64,000 nucleotides of DNA from Caldifarciminota bacterium (GCA_024277525.1 JAJRUZ010000042.1:62001-126000), one strand, 5' to 3'. Counted from the first letter of the stretch, positions 44,055 to 54,425 are shown. Numbers and translations are program-made. Notes: generated by a model not told the origin, from the sequence alone.

Positions 44055-45263
44055 ATGCGAATTCTTTTTCTTCCCAAGTTACTTCCCAGGTCAAACATAA
44101 TAGGCGGGCCAATACTTATATATCACCGAATAAAGAATCTTTCTCAAATGGGTCATAAGATAAGCGTACTTGCTCCCTCCTATACAGAAGAAGATAAAAA
44201 GGATAAATCTCTTGAGAAGTTTTGTGAAAGAGTTATAAAAATAGATTCAAAAAAAGAAAAATCCGATTCTGAAATTGAAAGGCTTTATAAAAGATTAAAA
44301 AGACCAAAGTTTTTCTTTACAGGAGACGGAGGGTATGATGAAAATATTGAAAATGCTTTAAGAAAAATTTTAAGAGAAAAACAGTTTGATGTAATAATTG
44401 CGGAATATTCTATGATGGGGCAATATTTAGAATCCAATAGAAAATTTATTCCTCAGGACACACTGACAGTAATTTCTGTCCATGAATGTTATACAAAAGC
44501 ATTTGAATTAAGAAGGAAAAAAGGAGAAAATATAAGTGGAGAAGTAATAGAAGAACTTAGAAATTACGAGTTTAAAATGTATAAATCGGTTGATAAAATT
44601 TTTACGCTTACAAAAGAGGATGCATATTTTTTAGTAGAGTATTCACCTGAGTTGAAAGAAAAGATTTATGTAATTCCTCATGGTGTAGATACTGATTTTT
44701 ATAAGCCTCCGAAAAGAAGGGTATGGGATAGAGATACTAAGAATATTCTTTACATAGGAAATTTTAGACATTATCCGAATGTGGATGCAGTAAAAAATTT
44801 CATATTTAAGGTATGGGAAAAAGTTTTAAAAGCTGTCCCGGATGCAAAATTTTATGCCATAGGCTTTGATCCTCCGGATGAACTTTTGAATTTAAGAAAT
44901 GAAAATATAATTATTCAGCCCGGAGGAGACAATGAAAATGTGAGAAGATTTTATTGGAACAGTGATATATTTGTTGCTCCTATAGAGTTAGGAACAGGAT
45001 TCAGGGGTAAGATTTTAGAAGCAATGGCGTGCGGGTTACCTGTAGTTGCTACCAAACTTGCTACTTTCGGAATTGAGCCTGAACATGGAAAACATATGTT
45101 TATTACGGATGATTATGATGAATTTGCAGAATATGTAATTATGCTTTTAAAGGATAAAAATTTGAGAAAAAAGATTTCTATGAATGCACTCGCACTTGCA
45201 AGAGAATTTGATCATAAAAACGCAGCAAAAAAATTACATAAAATACTTAAGGAAGCCAGATGA
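44055..45263 (+). CDS. GT4-family glycosyltransferase
   Basis: This 402-aa GT-B protein has an N-terminal acceptor domain (RSNIIGGPILIYHRIKNLSQMGH) and the C-terminal nucleotide-sugar site VAPIELGTGFRGKILEAMACGLPVVATKLATFGIE, the EX7E-like region of GT4 enzymes. It pairs with the upstream glycosyltransferase, with 1 nt between them. Both act on an unidentified cell-surface or storage glycan. Confidence 0.85.
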   Translation: MRILFLPKLLPRSNIIGGPILIYHRIKNLSQMGHKISVLAPSYTEEDKKDKSLEKFCERVIKIDSKKEKSDSEIERLYKRLKRPKFFFTGDGGYDENIENALRKILREKQFDVIIAEYSMMGQYLESNRKFIPQDTLTVISVHECYTKAFELRRKKGENISGEVIEELRNYEFKMYKSVDKIFTLTKEDAYFLVEYSPELKEKIYVIPHGVDTDFYKPPKRRVWDRDTKNILYIGNFRHYPNVDAVKNFIFKVWEKVLKAVPDAKFYAIGFDPPDELLNLRNENIIIQPGGDNENVRRFYWNSDIFVAPIELGTGFRGKILEAMACGLPVVATKLATFGIEPEHGKHMFITDDYDEFAEYVIMLLKDKNLRKKISMNALALAREFDHKNAAKKLHKILKEAR

Positions 45264-45309
45264 AAAAAAACTGACGCCCGCATAATAAATTCCTCTTTTA
45301 AAATATCTC

Positions 45310-46008
45310 CTATACAAAAAGTTTTACATATTTTTCAAAGAATTTTTTTAATTCAAAAAAATTATTAAAAACATGATCTGGATCACTCTTTTTTAATTCT
45401 TCAAAAGAAAATCTGAAAGTAGCCATTCCTATGGATTTGAAACCCGCCTCTTTTGCCGCCTTTATATCCCTCGGGGTATCTCCTATTACAAATACATCCG
45501 AAATCTCAAAGTTTTCCCTTTCCGCAATTTTCTTTCCCTTTTGATAAGCAATCTTCAAAATTTCGGTTCTTATATGCGAATCAGAAGCAAATCCCCCAAA
45601 TTTAAAATATTTTAAAAGAGAAGAAGGTCTTAATTTAATAATTGCTCCTTTCTCCAGATTTCCTGTCGCAAGACCCATTAAAAATTTGTTTGAATCCTCA
45701 GCCCATTCAAGAAACTCTTTCACTCCCTCTATTATTTTATAAAAAGGATTTTTTATCTCTTTTTGAAGATATAAAAGATATTTTTGCAAAATTTCCTCTA
45801 TTTCTTTTTTATCAGGGTTCTTTTTCAATTTTTTAACAAAAACTTCCTCAATAATCAAAGGATCCGTTTTTCCATCAGGAGAAATTCCCTTCATTGCCTC
45901 CTTTATCCCGTATGTTTCTCTAAAAGATAAATCAATTGACCTGGTTCCTGCACCACCGGAATAGATCAATGTTCCATCAACATCAAAAAGAAGCATAATT
46001 TTTTGCAT
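45310..46008 (-). CDS. HAD-superfamily hydrolase, phosphoglycolate-phosphatase-like
   Basis: The 232-aa protein has HAD motif I LLFDVDGTLI, motif II ATGN and motif IV VFVIGDTPRDIKAAKEAGF. A four-helix C1 cap lies between them, as in Gph-type phosphatases that clear 2-phosphoglycolate or small phosphometabolites. The substrate is not certain. It is divergent from the TPR membrane gene, and the two upstream regions overlap. Start taken at MQKIMLLFD; MLLFD is possible. Confidence 0.85.
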   Translation of the reverse strand: MQKIMLLFDVDGTLIYSGGAGTRSIDLSFRETYGIKEAMKGISPDGKTDPLIIEEVFVKKLKKNPDKKEIEEILQKYLLYLQKEIKNPFYKIIEGVKEFLEWAEDSNKFLMGLATGNLEKGAIIKLRPSSLLKYFKFGGFASDSHIRTEILKIAYQKGKKIAERENFEISDVFVIGDTPRDIKAAKEAGFKSIGMATFRFSFEELKKSDPDHVFNNFFELKKFFEKYVKLFV

Positions 46009-46065
46009 AATAAAATTATACTAAAATTTGATATAAAAGGGATAAAATTTTTATACTTAATAACA

Positions 46066-47934
46066 ATGAGTGTGATTTTTCTTTTAATAATTAACTTAAC
46101 ATGGTTCCAACGCGACCTTAATTATGCAAAGAAGTTATATAATGAAGCATTGATGGGGGAAGCCGATTCTTTAAATCCCTTTTTATATTTTCTAAAAGCA
46201 ATAGAATTTGAAAGAGGAGGAAGTTTGCAAGAAGCAAGGAATAATTTTGAAAAAGCAAAATTGTTTTCAAATCTTGAACCCGCAATTGTTTTTTTGATGC
46301 TTAAAATAAGTGATAAACAGAATTTACCGGATTTTTATAATGATTTATGGAATGAACTTCTGAAATCAAAGATAAAAAAAGGTGTAAAAGAAATACCAGA
46401 AATTTCATATTATTTTCTGAATAAAGCAGGAGAGAAAATTCTATTATCCGCAAAAATATCCCAACTTAATAAAGCACTCAAAATTTCTCCTTCTTTTTAT
46501 CCTGCCTGGTATGAAAAAATAAAACTTTATTACCTGAATTTTAAATTTTTGGATGCATTAAAGACATTTTTTAATTTTTCTCCCTTTTTCTCAGGGAATC
46601 CTGCTTTAAAAAAAATCTTTCAGGTCACACTGCTCAGAATTTTTATTATTCTTATTTTTGTTCTCATTTCAACATTAATTTTGTCCTTTACGATAAGAAA
46701 AAGACAGAGTATTTATTTTTATCTGCCTCAAAATATTCCTCATGTTCCTGAACTTGAATTTATTTTAAGTATAATTTTTATTTTGTTTATCTTTATAGGT
46801 CTTCCGCTTCCTTTTTTGTTCTTACTTGTTTTCCCTGTTGTTTTCAATTTGGAAAATAAAGAAAAAAAGGCTTTGTTTTTGTTTAGCCTGTTTCTTTTTT
46901 TAATAACCGTTATCGGGATGATATGCGAGAGAAGACTTGTAAATTTTATTAATGACAAAAATAATCCTGATGTTTTACTTTATCTTACCAAAAATTCTCC
47001 TTATGATGAAGAACTTATAAAAAAATGGGACAATGTAAAAGTAAAAGAAGCTGAGCTTTTAAAGGCGATAATTTATTTAAAAGGCAATAAAATTAAAGAG
47101 GCAAAAAGCATACTAAAAAAAATGATTAAAACAAGTTCTGATTATGAAGTTTTAGTGAATACCGGAAATCTTTATTTTCTTGAAAATAAATTTGATTCCG
47201 CAAGTATTTTTTACAGAAGGGCAATTGAGATTGAACCGGAAAGATTTGAGGCACATTTTAATCTTGCACAGGTCGCATTTTCTCTTGTTGATTTAACATT
47301 GTTTCAAAAAGAGATTGACATGGCAAACAGAATAGATCAGCAAAGAACAGAAGAATTTACAAGAAGAATCAAAGAATTCAAATTAATCCCGATCATTTAT
47401 GCATATCCTGAAAAAATAAAAAATTACAAATATAAGGGTGAAAATACATTTCTTTTCACCGATTCATATCTTTTACCGCCTTTTTTAATTCTTGAAATTT
47501 TGGTTCTGATATTTCTGATATTTTTTGTAAAGAGCGGTAGAAGTATTTTCAGGTGCAGGGCATGTTTAAAAGGAATCCCTCAAGGTGGTAAAGAGGTTGA
47601 ACCTGTGGGAGAGGTATGCGATGTATGTGCTAAGGAACTTGAAAGCACTGCTTCCCTTAAATTGAGACAGCGCCTTGCCATGAGACTCAGAGCAAAAAGA
47701 AATAACAAGTTAAAGACCGGGATTCTAATTGCAAATTTCATGATACCGGGGTTGGGATTTGGAATAAATAACTCCTTTTTTCTGTTGACTTTTACATCAA
47801 TGATATTCGGTATTTCTTTGATTATCATCCTCTTTACAAGTTTTAAAACTTTTGGTATAATTTTATATATGCTTTCAATAATCATAGGTCTTATCTATTA
47901 CATAACAGGAGGTAGAATAGATGCAAGCATTTAA
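46066..47934 (+). CDS. Membrane protein with TPR repeats and zinc-ribbon-like segment
   Basis: The track ORF opens at 46003, but that would overlap the divergent HAD gene. ATG 46066 (MSVIFLLIINLTWF) gives an N-terminal membrane anchor at once and is preferred. The product, about 622 aa, has that anchor, TPR-like helices (about 25-190), three or four hydrophobic segments (about 190-300), more TPRs (about 330-430), another span, a four-Cys ribbon (CRACLKGIPQGG ... CDVC) and terminal spans. It overlaps the DUF4388 gene by 14 nt. Function is unknown; it may be an envelope-assembly scaffold. Confidence 0.65.
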   Translation: MSVIFLLIINLTWFQRDLNYAKKLYNEALMGEADSLNPFLYFLKAIEFERGGSLQEARNNFEKAKLFSNLEPAIVFLMLKISDKQNLPDFYNDLWNELLKSKIKKGVKEIPEISYYFLNKAGEKILLSAKISQLNKALKISPSFYPAWYEKIKLYYLNFKFLDALKTFFNFSPFFSGNPALKKIFQVTLLRIFIILIFVLISTLILSFTIRKRQSIYFYLPQNIPHVPELEFILSIIFILFIFIGLPLPFLFLLVFPVVFNLENKEKKALFLFSLFLFLITVIGMICERRLVNFINDKNNPDVLLYLTKNSPYDEELIKKWDNVKVKEAELLKAIIYLKGNKIKEAKSILKKMIKTSSDYEVLVNTGNLYFLENKFDSASIFYRRAIEIEPERFEAHFNLAQVAFSLVDLTLFQKEIDMANRIDQQRTEEFTRRIKEFKLIPIIYAYPEKIKNYKYKGENTFLFTDSYLLPPFLILEILVLIFLIFFVKSGRSIFRCRACLKGIPQGGKEVEPVGEVCDVCAKELESTASLKLRQRLAMRLRAKRNNKLKTGILIANFMIPGLGFGINNSFFLLTFTSMIFGISLIIILFTSFKTFGIILYMLSIIIGLIYYITGGRIDASI

Positions 47935-48859
47935 AGAAGGAATGACAGGCAGTTTGAAAATTTTCTCTGCTCCTGATGTTTTACAGCTTGTTTCACAGCA
48001 GAGGAAAAAGGGAGTTGTTTATTTTTATAAGGGCAAAACAGAAGCAGCGGTGGGATTTGAGGATGGAGCCGTTGTTGCAGCATACATTATAAGAGAAGGA
48101 AAATTTGAGACACTTGAAAATTATCTTGTGAGATCAGGGCTTGTTCCTCTGCATGATTTTAAAACGGCAAAAGAAATTAAGGAGGAAACCGGAGAACCGA
48201 TTGAAGAGATACTTGTAAGGGAAGGTATAATAGGTTCGGATCAGTTGATGGAAATCATAAGTTTTAAAATTCAGGAGGTGATAGATGAAATAATCACTTG
48301 GAAGGAGGGCATTTATAAATTTGAGCCTGATAAGGAAATTTATAAGTTTTCAAAAATTAAAATTAAATTACCGCTTGACTCCCTCTTAATGGAGGCTGCA
48401 TGGAGGCAGGACGAATGGCCGAGAATAAAAGAAAAAATAAATGACCCGAATATGGTCTTTCGTGTAAGTAAGAAAAAACCTCAGATTGATTTGGAACCGG
48501 AAAAGGAAGAAAAGAAGGTTCTTTCGCTTATAAACGGGAAAAGAACGGTACAGGAACTTGTAGAAATAAGCGGTATAGGAAAATTCAAAACATACTTTGC
48601 TCTTTTCAGACTTTATGAAATGGGAAGGATTGAGCCTGTCTTGAAAGAAGAAAAGAAAGCAAAAGCAGAAGTGAAAAAAGAAGTGAAAGTAGAGAGAAGG
48701 AGAGTTGTAAACATTTTACCTGCTTTCGGACATTTTGTGGTGATTTTGGTCCTTGTAGGTTTATTCTTTGCTTTTAAAGTATATAAAAGGGGACTTTTCC
48801 CTAAAATTCAAAAAATAGCCCCTTCTTATTATGAAGAAAATTTAAAAATAGTGCCATGA
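47921..48859 (+). CDS. DUF4388 (PatA-like) domain protein with C-terminal membrane anchor
   Basis: The 312-aa protein starts with MTGSLKIFSAPDVLQLVSQQRKKGVVYFYKG..AAVGFEDGAVVAA, the DUF4388 signature found in gliding/twitching regulators. A second helical domain follows (EILVREGIIGSDQLMEIISFKIQEVI), then a winged-helix-like part (SLINGKRTVQELVEISGIG) and one transmembrane helix near 268-288. The family is associated with two-component and motility regulation. It overlaps the previous gene by 14 nt. Confidence 0.75.
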   Translation: MQAFKEGMTGSLKIFSAPDVLQLVSQQRKKGVVYFYKGKTEAAVGFEDGAVVAAYIIREGKFETLENYLVRSGLVPLHDFKTAKEIKEETGEPIEEILVREGIIGSDQLMEIISFKIQEVIDEIITWKEGIYKFEPDKEIYKFSKIKIKLPLDSLLMEAAWRQDEWPRIKEKINDPNMVFRVSKKKPQIDLEPEKEEKKVLSLINGKRTVQELVEISGIGKFKTYFALFRLYEMGRIEPVLKEEKKAKAEVKKEVKVERRRVVNILPAFGHFVVILVLVGLFFAFKVYKRGLFPKIQKIAPSYYEENLKIVP

Positions 48860-48870
48860 ACGGAGACAAA

Positions 48871-49809
48871 ATGAAATTATCAAAACTTATTTCAAAAATA
48901 GAAGATTTTGAGGAACTTGAGCCGGATATTATAAAAAAAATTTTCGGTTCAGAGGGAAGGGCACATCGAATCGGTTTTACAGGTCCGCCCGGAGCAGGAA
49001 AAAGCACATTGAGCGATATAATTGCAAGAAAACTGCTCGAAGAAAACAAAAAAGTAGGAATTTTAGCAGTTGATCCGACAAGTCCTTTTACAGGAGGAGC
49101 AATTCTGGGTGACAGGATAAGGATGTCAGAAGCAATGAAAAAAGGAGCCTTTATAAGAAGCATAGGCACAAGAGGAGGAATAGGTGGATTATCAAGAAGA
49201 ACTTATCTTTCGTCCCTGTCAATGGAATCTTTCGGCATGGATTACATAATTATTGAGACAGTGGGAGTAGGACAAGCAGATTTTGAAGTGAAGTTCATAG
49301 TTGATACTGTATGTGTAGTTTTAACTCCTGAATCCGGTGATTATGTTCAAGCAATGAAGGCAGGACTTATGGAAATCGGTGATATTTACATTATAAACAA
49401 GTGCGATAGACCCGGAGCAAAGGAAATAGCAGGTGAAATTAAAAATGCCCTTGACCTGATACCCATTGAAACAGAATGGAATCCCCCTGTTCTACTTACT
49501 AACGGCATAAAAGAAGAGGGAATGGAAGAAGTAAAAAAATATATACTTGAACATCAAAGATATTTGAATGGCACCGGTTTAAAAAACGAGATAATAAACA
49601 AAAGGAGAAAAAGATTTTTAATTGAATTTTTAAGAGATGAAATATGGGATGAGATTCAGGAGTTTCTTGAAAAGAACGGTCTTATTGATAATTATTTAAT
49701 AGAACTTAAAAACGGTACAACTTTTGAAGAGATAAAGAAAAAATTTTTAAATATGTTTTTACAAAAAGGGTTCAAAACCCTGAAAACGAAGAATAAAAAG
49801 TATGGATAA
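48871..49809 (+). CDS. meaB: MeaB/ArgK-type G3E GTPase, chaperone of methylmalonyl-CoA mutase
   Basis: About 312 aa from ATG 48871, chosen because GGAG sits 5 nt before it; the track start at 48856 adds five residues and overlaps the upstream stop. The Walker A is [42 protein letters not shown] and [12 protein letters not shown] are diagnostic MeaB motifs, and NKCDRPGA gives base specificity. It protects the mutase and gates adenosylcobalamin loading. It overlaps the mutase gene by 8 nt, confirming the pairing. Confidence 0.95.
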   Translation: MKLSKLISKIEDFEELEPDIIKKIFGSEGRAHRIGFTGPPGAGKSTLSDIIARKLLEENKKVGILAVDPTSPFTGGAILGDRIRMSEAMKKGAFIRSIGTRGGIGGLSRRTYLSSLSMESFGMDYIIIETVGVGQADFEVKFIVDTVCVVLTPESGDYVQAMKAGLMEIGDIYIINKCDRPGAKEIAGEIKNALDLIPIETEWNPPVLLTNGIKEEGMEEVKKYILEHQRYLNGTGLKNEIINKRRKRFLIEFLRDEIWDEIQEFLEKNGLIDNYLIELKNGTTFEEIKKKFLNMFLQKGFKTLKTKNKKYG

Positions 49810-51478
49810 AGAAAAAATTTTAGAAGAAAAGAAAAAATGGGAAGAAAATTGTAAAAAGGATTTTAAGGACCAAAAAGAAAGATATTTGACGATTTCAGGA
49901 CTCGAGATCAACGATATTTATACACCGCTTGATGTAGAAAATCTCGATTATTTGAGGGACTTAGGGTTTCCGGGACAATATCCCTTCACACGGGGTGTTT
50001 ACGGGAACATGTACAGGGGAAGAATATGGACGATAAGGCAGTTTTCGGGTTTCGGCACAGCAAAGGATACAAACCAGAGATTTAAATTTTTATTAAAACA
50101 CGGTCAAACCGGGCTTTCAACAGCCTTTGATATGCCAACCCTTATGGGTTATGACTCTGATCATCCGCTTGCAGAAGGAGAAGTTGGAAAGGAAGGTGTT
50201 GCGGTAGATACACTTGCAGATTTTGAAATCCTTTTTGATGGAATACCACTTGATAAAGTCTCAACTTCTTTCACAATAAATTCGCCTGCTGCAATAATTT
50301 TGGCAATGTATATTGCAGTGGGAGAAAAGCAGGGGGTGCCTTATCACATGTTAAGGGGAACAATTCAGAATGACATATTAAAAGAATATCACGCTCAAAA
50401 TGAATGGATTTTTCCTCCCGAGCCTTCAATAAAGATAATAACGGATATATTTGAGTTTGCAAAAGACCATTTGCCGAGGTTTAATACAATTTCAATATCC
50501 GGTTATCACATAAGGGAAGCAGGTTCAACTGCTGTTCAGGAGCTTGCCTTTACACTTGCGGACGGCTTTGCATATGTAGAGGCAGGAATAAGAAGGGGGC
50601 TTGATGTGGACGAGTTTGTTCCCAGACTTTCCTTCTTTTTCAATGCTCATATGGATTTCTTTGAAGAGATAGCAAAATACAGGGCTGCAAGAAGGATATG
50701 GGCAAGGGAATTGAAAGAAAGATATAAGGCAAAAAATCCGAGGTCATTGATGCTAAGGTTCCATACACAGACAGCAGGATGTTCCCTTCAGGCACAGCAA
50801 CCCCTTGTAAATATAATAAGAACAACACTTGAAGCCCTGTCCGCTGTATTAGGAGGGACACAGAGCTTGCATACAAATGCCTACGATGAGGCACTTCAAC
50901 TTCCTGCTGAATTACCTGCGGTTATAGCAGTCAGGACGCAACAGGTAATCGCCTATGAAAGCGGTGTAACAAACACGATTGATCCGCTTGCGGGAAGTTA
51001 TTTTGTAGAAGCACTCACAAACAAGATGGAAGAAGAAGCATACAGGTATTTTGATAAGATTCTTGAAATGGGAAACGGCTCCTTTCTTGATGGTATATTA
51101 AGGGGTATTGAAGAAGGATTTTTCAGAAGGGAAATAGCAAATGCTTCATATGAATTTCAAAAGAGAGTTGAATCAGGTGAATACATAATAGTAGGAGTAA
51201 ATAAATATGTTGATCCCGAGGAAAAAATAGAAGTTCCTCCTTTTAAAATAGACCCTGAACTTGAAAGAAAGCAGATAGAATTCCTGAACAAGGTTAAATC
51301 CGAAAGGGATAATATTCTTGTTCAAAATATGTTAAAGCGATTGGGGGAAGCGGCTGATAGAGGAGACAATCTGATGCCCTATATTATTGACTGTGTAAAA
51401 GCATATGCAACAGAGGGTGAAATAATACAGACATTAAAAGTAAGGTTCGGTGTTTACAGGGAAAAAGTGGTGGTTTGA
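49802..51478 (+). CDS. Methylmalonyl-CoA mutase, large (substrate-binding) subunit
   Basis: This 558-aa TIM-barrel subunit converts methylmalonyl-CoA to succinyl-CoA with adenosylcobalamin. It shows [16 protein letters not shown]-type CoA-channel residues, [35 protein letters not shown] and [12 protein letters not shown]. The C-terminal B12-binding domain found in single-chain mutases is missing. As in archaea and some bacteria, a separate small subunit of about 130-140 aa is needed; none is in this operon. The related isobutyryl- or ethylmalonyl-CoA mutases are less likely but not excluded. Confidence 0.93.
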   Translation: MDKEKILEEKKKWEENCKKDFKDQKERYLTISGLEINDIYTPLDVENLDYLRDLGFPGQYPFTRGVYGNMYRGRIWTIRQFSGFGTAKDTNQRFKFLLKHGQTGLSTAFDMPTLMGYDSDHPLAEGEVGKEGVAVDTLADFEILFDGIPLDKVSTSFTINSPAAIILAMYIAVGEKQGVPYHMLRGTIQNDILKEYHAQNEWIFPPEPSIKIITDIFEFAKDHLPRFNTISISGYHIREAGSTAVQELAFTLADGFAYVEAGIRRGLDVDEFVPRLSFFFNAHMDFFEEIAKYRAARRIWARELKERYKAKNPRSLMLRFHTQTAGCSLQAQQPLVNIIRTTLEALSAVLGGTQSLHTNAYDEALQLPAELPAVIAVRTQQVIAYESGVTNTIDPLAGSYFVEALTNKMEEEAYRYFDKILEMGNGSFLDGILRGIEEGFFRREIANASYEFQKRVESGEYIIVGVNKYVDPEEKIEVPPFKIDPELERKQIEFLNKVKSERDNILVQNMLKRLGEAADRGDNLMPYIIDCVKAYATEGEIIQTLKVRFGVYREKVVV

Positions 51479-52272
51479 GAATTTTTTCCGAATTTTTCGG
51501 AGAAGAAATAGAAATTCCTCATGAACCGAAAAGAATTGTATCCTTAGCTCCTGATATAACGGAAATAATTTTCAGATTAAAAGCAGAAAATAGGTTAAAA
51601 GGGATAAGTTTGTATTGTAAAAGACCTTTCGGGAAACTTGACCGATATGAAAGAGTGGGCTCTTATTTAAAGGTTTTATGGCATAAGCTTGAAAAAATAA
51701 ATCCTGATTTGATTTTATTGAGCACAGGAGCCCAGAGAAAAATTGCAGAACAAATCAGAAAAAGAGGGCTTACCGTATTTGCATTTTCAGTCCCGGTCTC
51801 AATCTGGGGAATTCTTGATAATATAAAAAAAGCAGGAATAATACTCAATAGAGAAAAAGAAGCGTGTTCACTTATAGATAATCTTTTTAAAAAATTAGAA
51901 AAAATAAGAGAAGACAAAATTTTTTACAGAGTGTATTATGAAGTTTACTTAGGAGATAAAATAACCTGCGGAATTTCGAGTTATATAACGGATGGATTAA
52001 AGATAATAGGGCTTTACAATATTTATTCATTTAAAAAAGAAAGTTATTTTGAACCTGATGATGATTTGACAAGGAGTATGGATTTTGATTTTCTTCTTTA
52101 TGAGCCTCATTCCGAAAAGATAAAAAAAGAAATTTTGGAGGATAAATTAAGAAAAAGGTTCGGGAATAGGAAAATAATAATACTTCCTTCTAATTTTCTT
52201 GTTCATTACGGACCTTCTTTCATTGACGAGATATTGCCGAGGTTGAAAAAACTGATAAATAAAAGAATTTAA
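51475..52272 (+). CDS. BtuF-like cobalamin-binding-fold protein without signal peptide
   Basis: This 265-aa protein of the type III periplasmic-binding fold has [25 protein letters not shown] (BtuF/FhuD N-lobe), INPDLILLS, and a C-lobe ending ..[17 protein letters not shown]. The start is TTG at 51475, overlapping the mutase stop (TTGA). The mature fold begins at residue 1, with no signal peptide or lipobox, so it should stay in the cytoplasm. Overlap with mutase and MeaB suggests intracellular handling of corrinoid; this is inference. It ends 6 nt before the convergent pilT. Confidence 0.8.
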   Translation: MRIFSEFFGEEIEIPHEPKRIVSLAPDITEIIFRLKAENRLKGISLYCKRPFGKLDRYERVGSYLKVLWHKLEKINPDLILLSTGAQRKIAEQIRKRGLTVFAFSVPVSIWGILDNIKKAGIILNREKEACSLIDNLFKKLEKIREDKIFYRVYYEVYLGDKITCGISSYITDGLKIIGLYNIYSFKKESYFEPDDDLTRSMDFDFLLYEPHSEKIKKEILEDKLRKRFGNRKIIILPSNFLVHYGPSFIDEILPRLKKLINKRI

Positions 52273-52278
52273 ACTTTT

Positions 52279-53394
52279 TCAATCAATCTTTAAATGCTCT
52301 TCGTCCCAAGTTTCTGAAGTTGTTTTAATTCCTTTTAATTTAAGTTTAAATTCATCAGGATTTGTAACATTTTCAAGTGCATCCTCAAGGGTGATAAGTC
52401 CTTCTTTGTAAAGTTTCATTATGGATTGATCAAATGTTTGCATTTTATATTCATAATAACCCTCTTCGATTGCCTGAGGTATTTCAACTGTCCTTTTCTC
52501 ATCCATAATTAACTCTTTAATTCTGGGAGTATTAATCAAAATTTCAACAGCAGGAACCCTTCCCTTACCATCTGCTCTCGGAATTAACCTCTGGGAAATA
52601 ACCGCCACCAGTGTAGAAGCAAGCATTATTCTTATATGCTGATGCTGATGAGGAGGATAGAAAGATATTATTCTGTTTACTGTTTCCGTTGCATTAAGGG
52701 TATGTAAGGTTGACATTACAAGATGACCAGTATCCGCTGCCTTTATTGCTGTATCCATTGTTGCTTTATCCCTTATCTCACCTATCAATATGACATCCGG
52801 ATCCTGTCTTAATATGTATTTAAGGGCAGAGGCAAAAGAAGAAGTATCACTTCCGATTTCTCTTTGAGAAATTACAGATTTTTCGTCCCTGAATAAGAAT
52901 TCTATGGGGTCTTCAATTGTGATTATATGGCGTGCCCTGTTCTGATTGATATATTGAATCATTGCAGCCAATGTTGTAGATTTACCACTTCCTGTGGTAC
53001 CCGTAACAAGAATTAATCCCCTGGGATTTAAACATATTTCTTTCAAAACATTCGGCAGATTTAATTCTTCAAATGTTTTAATTTTTGAGGGAATAGCACG
53101 CATTGCAATTGCGATACTTCCCCTTTGAATAAAACAGTTTACCCTGAATCTTCCGAGTCCGGGAACTCCTATTGCGAAGTCAAGTTCCTTTCTGACAACA
53201 AATCTTCTCTGTTGCTCCTCTGTCATTATGAGTTTCACAATTTCTTTTAAGTCCTGAGGGGTAAGAGGGTCCATCTTTGCTTTTATAAGTCTTCCGTGAA
53301 TTCTGTAAACAGGGGGAAGACCTGCCTTTAAATGGAGGTCAGACGCCTCCATTTCCATCATTTTTCTCAATAAAAATTTCAAATCAACCGCCAT
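52279..53394 (-). CDS. pilT: Type IV pilus retraction ATPase PilT
   Basis: The 371-aa protein has the PilT N-terminal domain (DLHLKAGLPPVYRIHGRL), Walker A GTTGSGKSTTLAAMI, the Asp box, Walker B with IGEIRDKATMDTAIKAADTGHLV, and the conserved AIxEG-type segment EIPQAIEEGYYEYKMQTFDQ. It powers pilus retraction. No other pilus gene is adjacent; it follows accB by 1 nt, in an operon with efp. Confidence 0.95.
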   Translation of the reverse strand: MAVDLKFLLRKMMEMEASDLHLKAGLPPVYRIHGRLIKAKMDPLTPQDLKEIVKLIMTEEQQRRFVVRKELDFAIGVPGLGRFRVNCFIQRGSIAIAMRAIPSKIKTFEELNLPNVLKEICLNPRGLILVTGTTGSGKSTTLAAMIQYINQNRARHIITIEDPIEFLFRDEKSVISQREIGSDTSSFASALKYILRQDPDVILIGEIRDKATMDTAIKAADTGHLVMSTLHTLNATETVNRIISFYPPHQHQHIRIMLASTLVAVISQRLIPRADGKGRVPAVEILINTPRIKELIMDEKRTVEIPQAIEEGYYEYKMQTFDQSIMKLYKEGLITLEDALENVTNPDEFKLKLKGIKTTSETWDEEHLKID

Positions 53395-53395
53395 T

Positions 53396-53863
53396 TTACC
53401 CTGTTGGTTCTATTTTAAATAATTTTTGCCCGTATTCAACGGGCTCACCGTTTTTAACCAGGATTTCCTTTACAATTCCCTCAACGTCGGATTCAATTTC
53501 ATTCATTATTTTCATTGCTTCAATTATACACACAACCTGACCCGGTTTTACATGGGAACCGACCTCAACATAAGGGTCAGCATCAGGAGCAGGTGCTCTG
53601 TAAAATGTTCCGACAAGAGGAGCAGTTATGTAATAAAACTTATCCTCCCTTTCTTCAACAACTTTTTCTTCTTCGGGTAATTTAAGCTCTTTTATTTCCT
53701 TCTCACTTATTTGTGAATTTTCTATTGTCTTACCGGTTTTTATAATTTCCCCTTTTTTTAAATGTATTTTCAAAAATGGCTTTTTTATTTCAATTTCAAC
53801 AAGACCCTTTTTTTCCATTAATTCAATCAATTTTTCGATTTTTTTTATATCTTTATCATTCAT
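53396..53863 (-). CDS. accB: Biotin carboxyl carrier protein of acetyl-CoA carboxylase
   Basis: The 155-aa protein has an N-terminal helix, a charged Lys/Glu linker instead of the usual Pro/Ala hinge, and a biotinyl domain (about 78-155) with the biotin site EAMKIMNE. AccC, its usual downstream neighbour, is absent here. The start overlaps the efp stop by 4 nt. Efp-accB adjacency is common in bacteria; pilT as the third gene is not. Confidence 0.93.
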   Translation of the reverse strand: MNDKDIKKIEKLIELMEKKGLVEIEIKKPFLKIHLKKGEIIKTGKTIENSQISEKEIKELKLPEEEKVVEEREDKFYYITAPLVGTFYRAPAPDADPYVEVGSHVKPGQVVCIIEAMKIMNEIESDVEGIVKEILVKNGEPVEYGQKLFKIEPTG

Positions 53864-54408
53864 GCCCTTTCTATGAATTCTCCTGTTCTTGTATCAACCT
53901 TTATTTTTTCTCCGATTTTAATATAAAGGGGAACCTTAACAACAAGACCTGTTTCAAGCTTTGCAGGCTTTGATCCGCCTGAGGCGGTATCTCCCCTCAC
54001 TCCGGGGTCAGTATCCACAACTTCAAGAACAACCGCAGTCGGTAAAACAATTCCGATGGGTTTTTCTTCCACATATTGAATCCTCACTTCCTGTCCCTCC
54101 GTTAAATAAAGAAGTGCATCTTCTATAAGTTCTTTATTCAAAATAATTTCTTCATAATTTTCGGTATCATAAAAATAATAATTATCACCCTGAGAATAGG
54201 AATAGGTTGCTTCCCTTTCCCTGAGTTCAACTTCTTCAAATGTGTCGGATTCCCTTATTGTTCTTTCAAAGACCTGTCCTGTTTCCACATTTTTAAGTTT
54301 TGCCTTGACAAAAGCATGTCCTCTTCCCAGCATCACATGTTGAAAGTCAACAACCTGAAATATTTTTCCTTCAAATTTAATAACCATTCCGCGTCTGAAT
54401 TCAGGCAT
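53860..54408 (-). CDS. efp: Translation elongation factor P with an Arg tip
   Basis: The 182-aa protein has the three beta-barrel domains of EF-P, which rescues ribosomes stalled at polyproline. The loop tip reads VMLGRGHAF, so the residue matching Lys34 of E. coli is Arg29 and the preceding Pro-Gly is Leu-Gly. That places it with Arg-type EF-P, which in EarP-containing bacteria is rhamnosylated; no earP is in the window. First gene of efp-accB-pilT. The ATG has no Shine-Dalgarno sequence but a T-arm-like hairpin 17 nt upstream. Confidence 0.95.
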   Translation of the reverse strand: MPEFRRGMVIKFEGKIFQVVDFQHVMLGRGHAFVKAKLKNVETGQVFERTIRESDTFEEVELREREATYSYSQGDNYYFYDTENYEEIILNKELIEDALLYLTEGQEVRIQYVEEKPIGIVLPTAVVLEVVDTDPGVRGDTASGGSKPAKLETGLVVKVPLYIKIGEKIKVDTRTGEFIERA

Positions 54409-54425
54409 AATTTTACAAATTTAAA

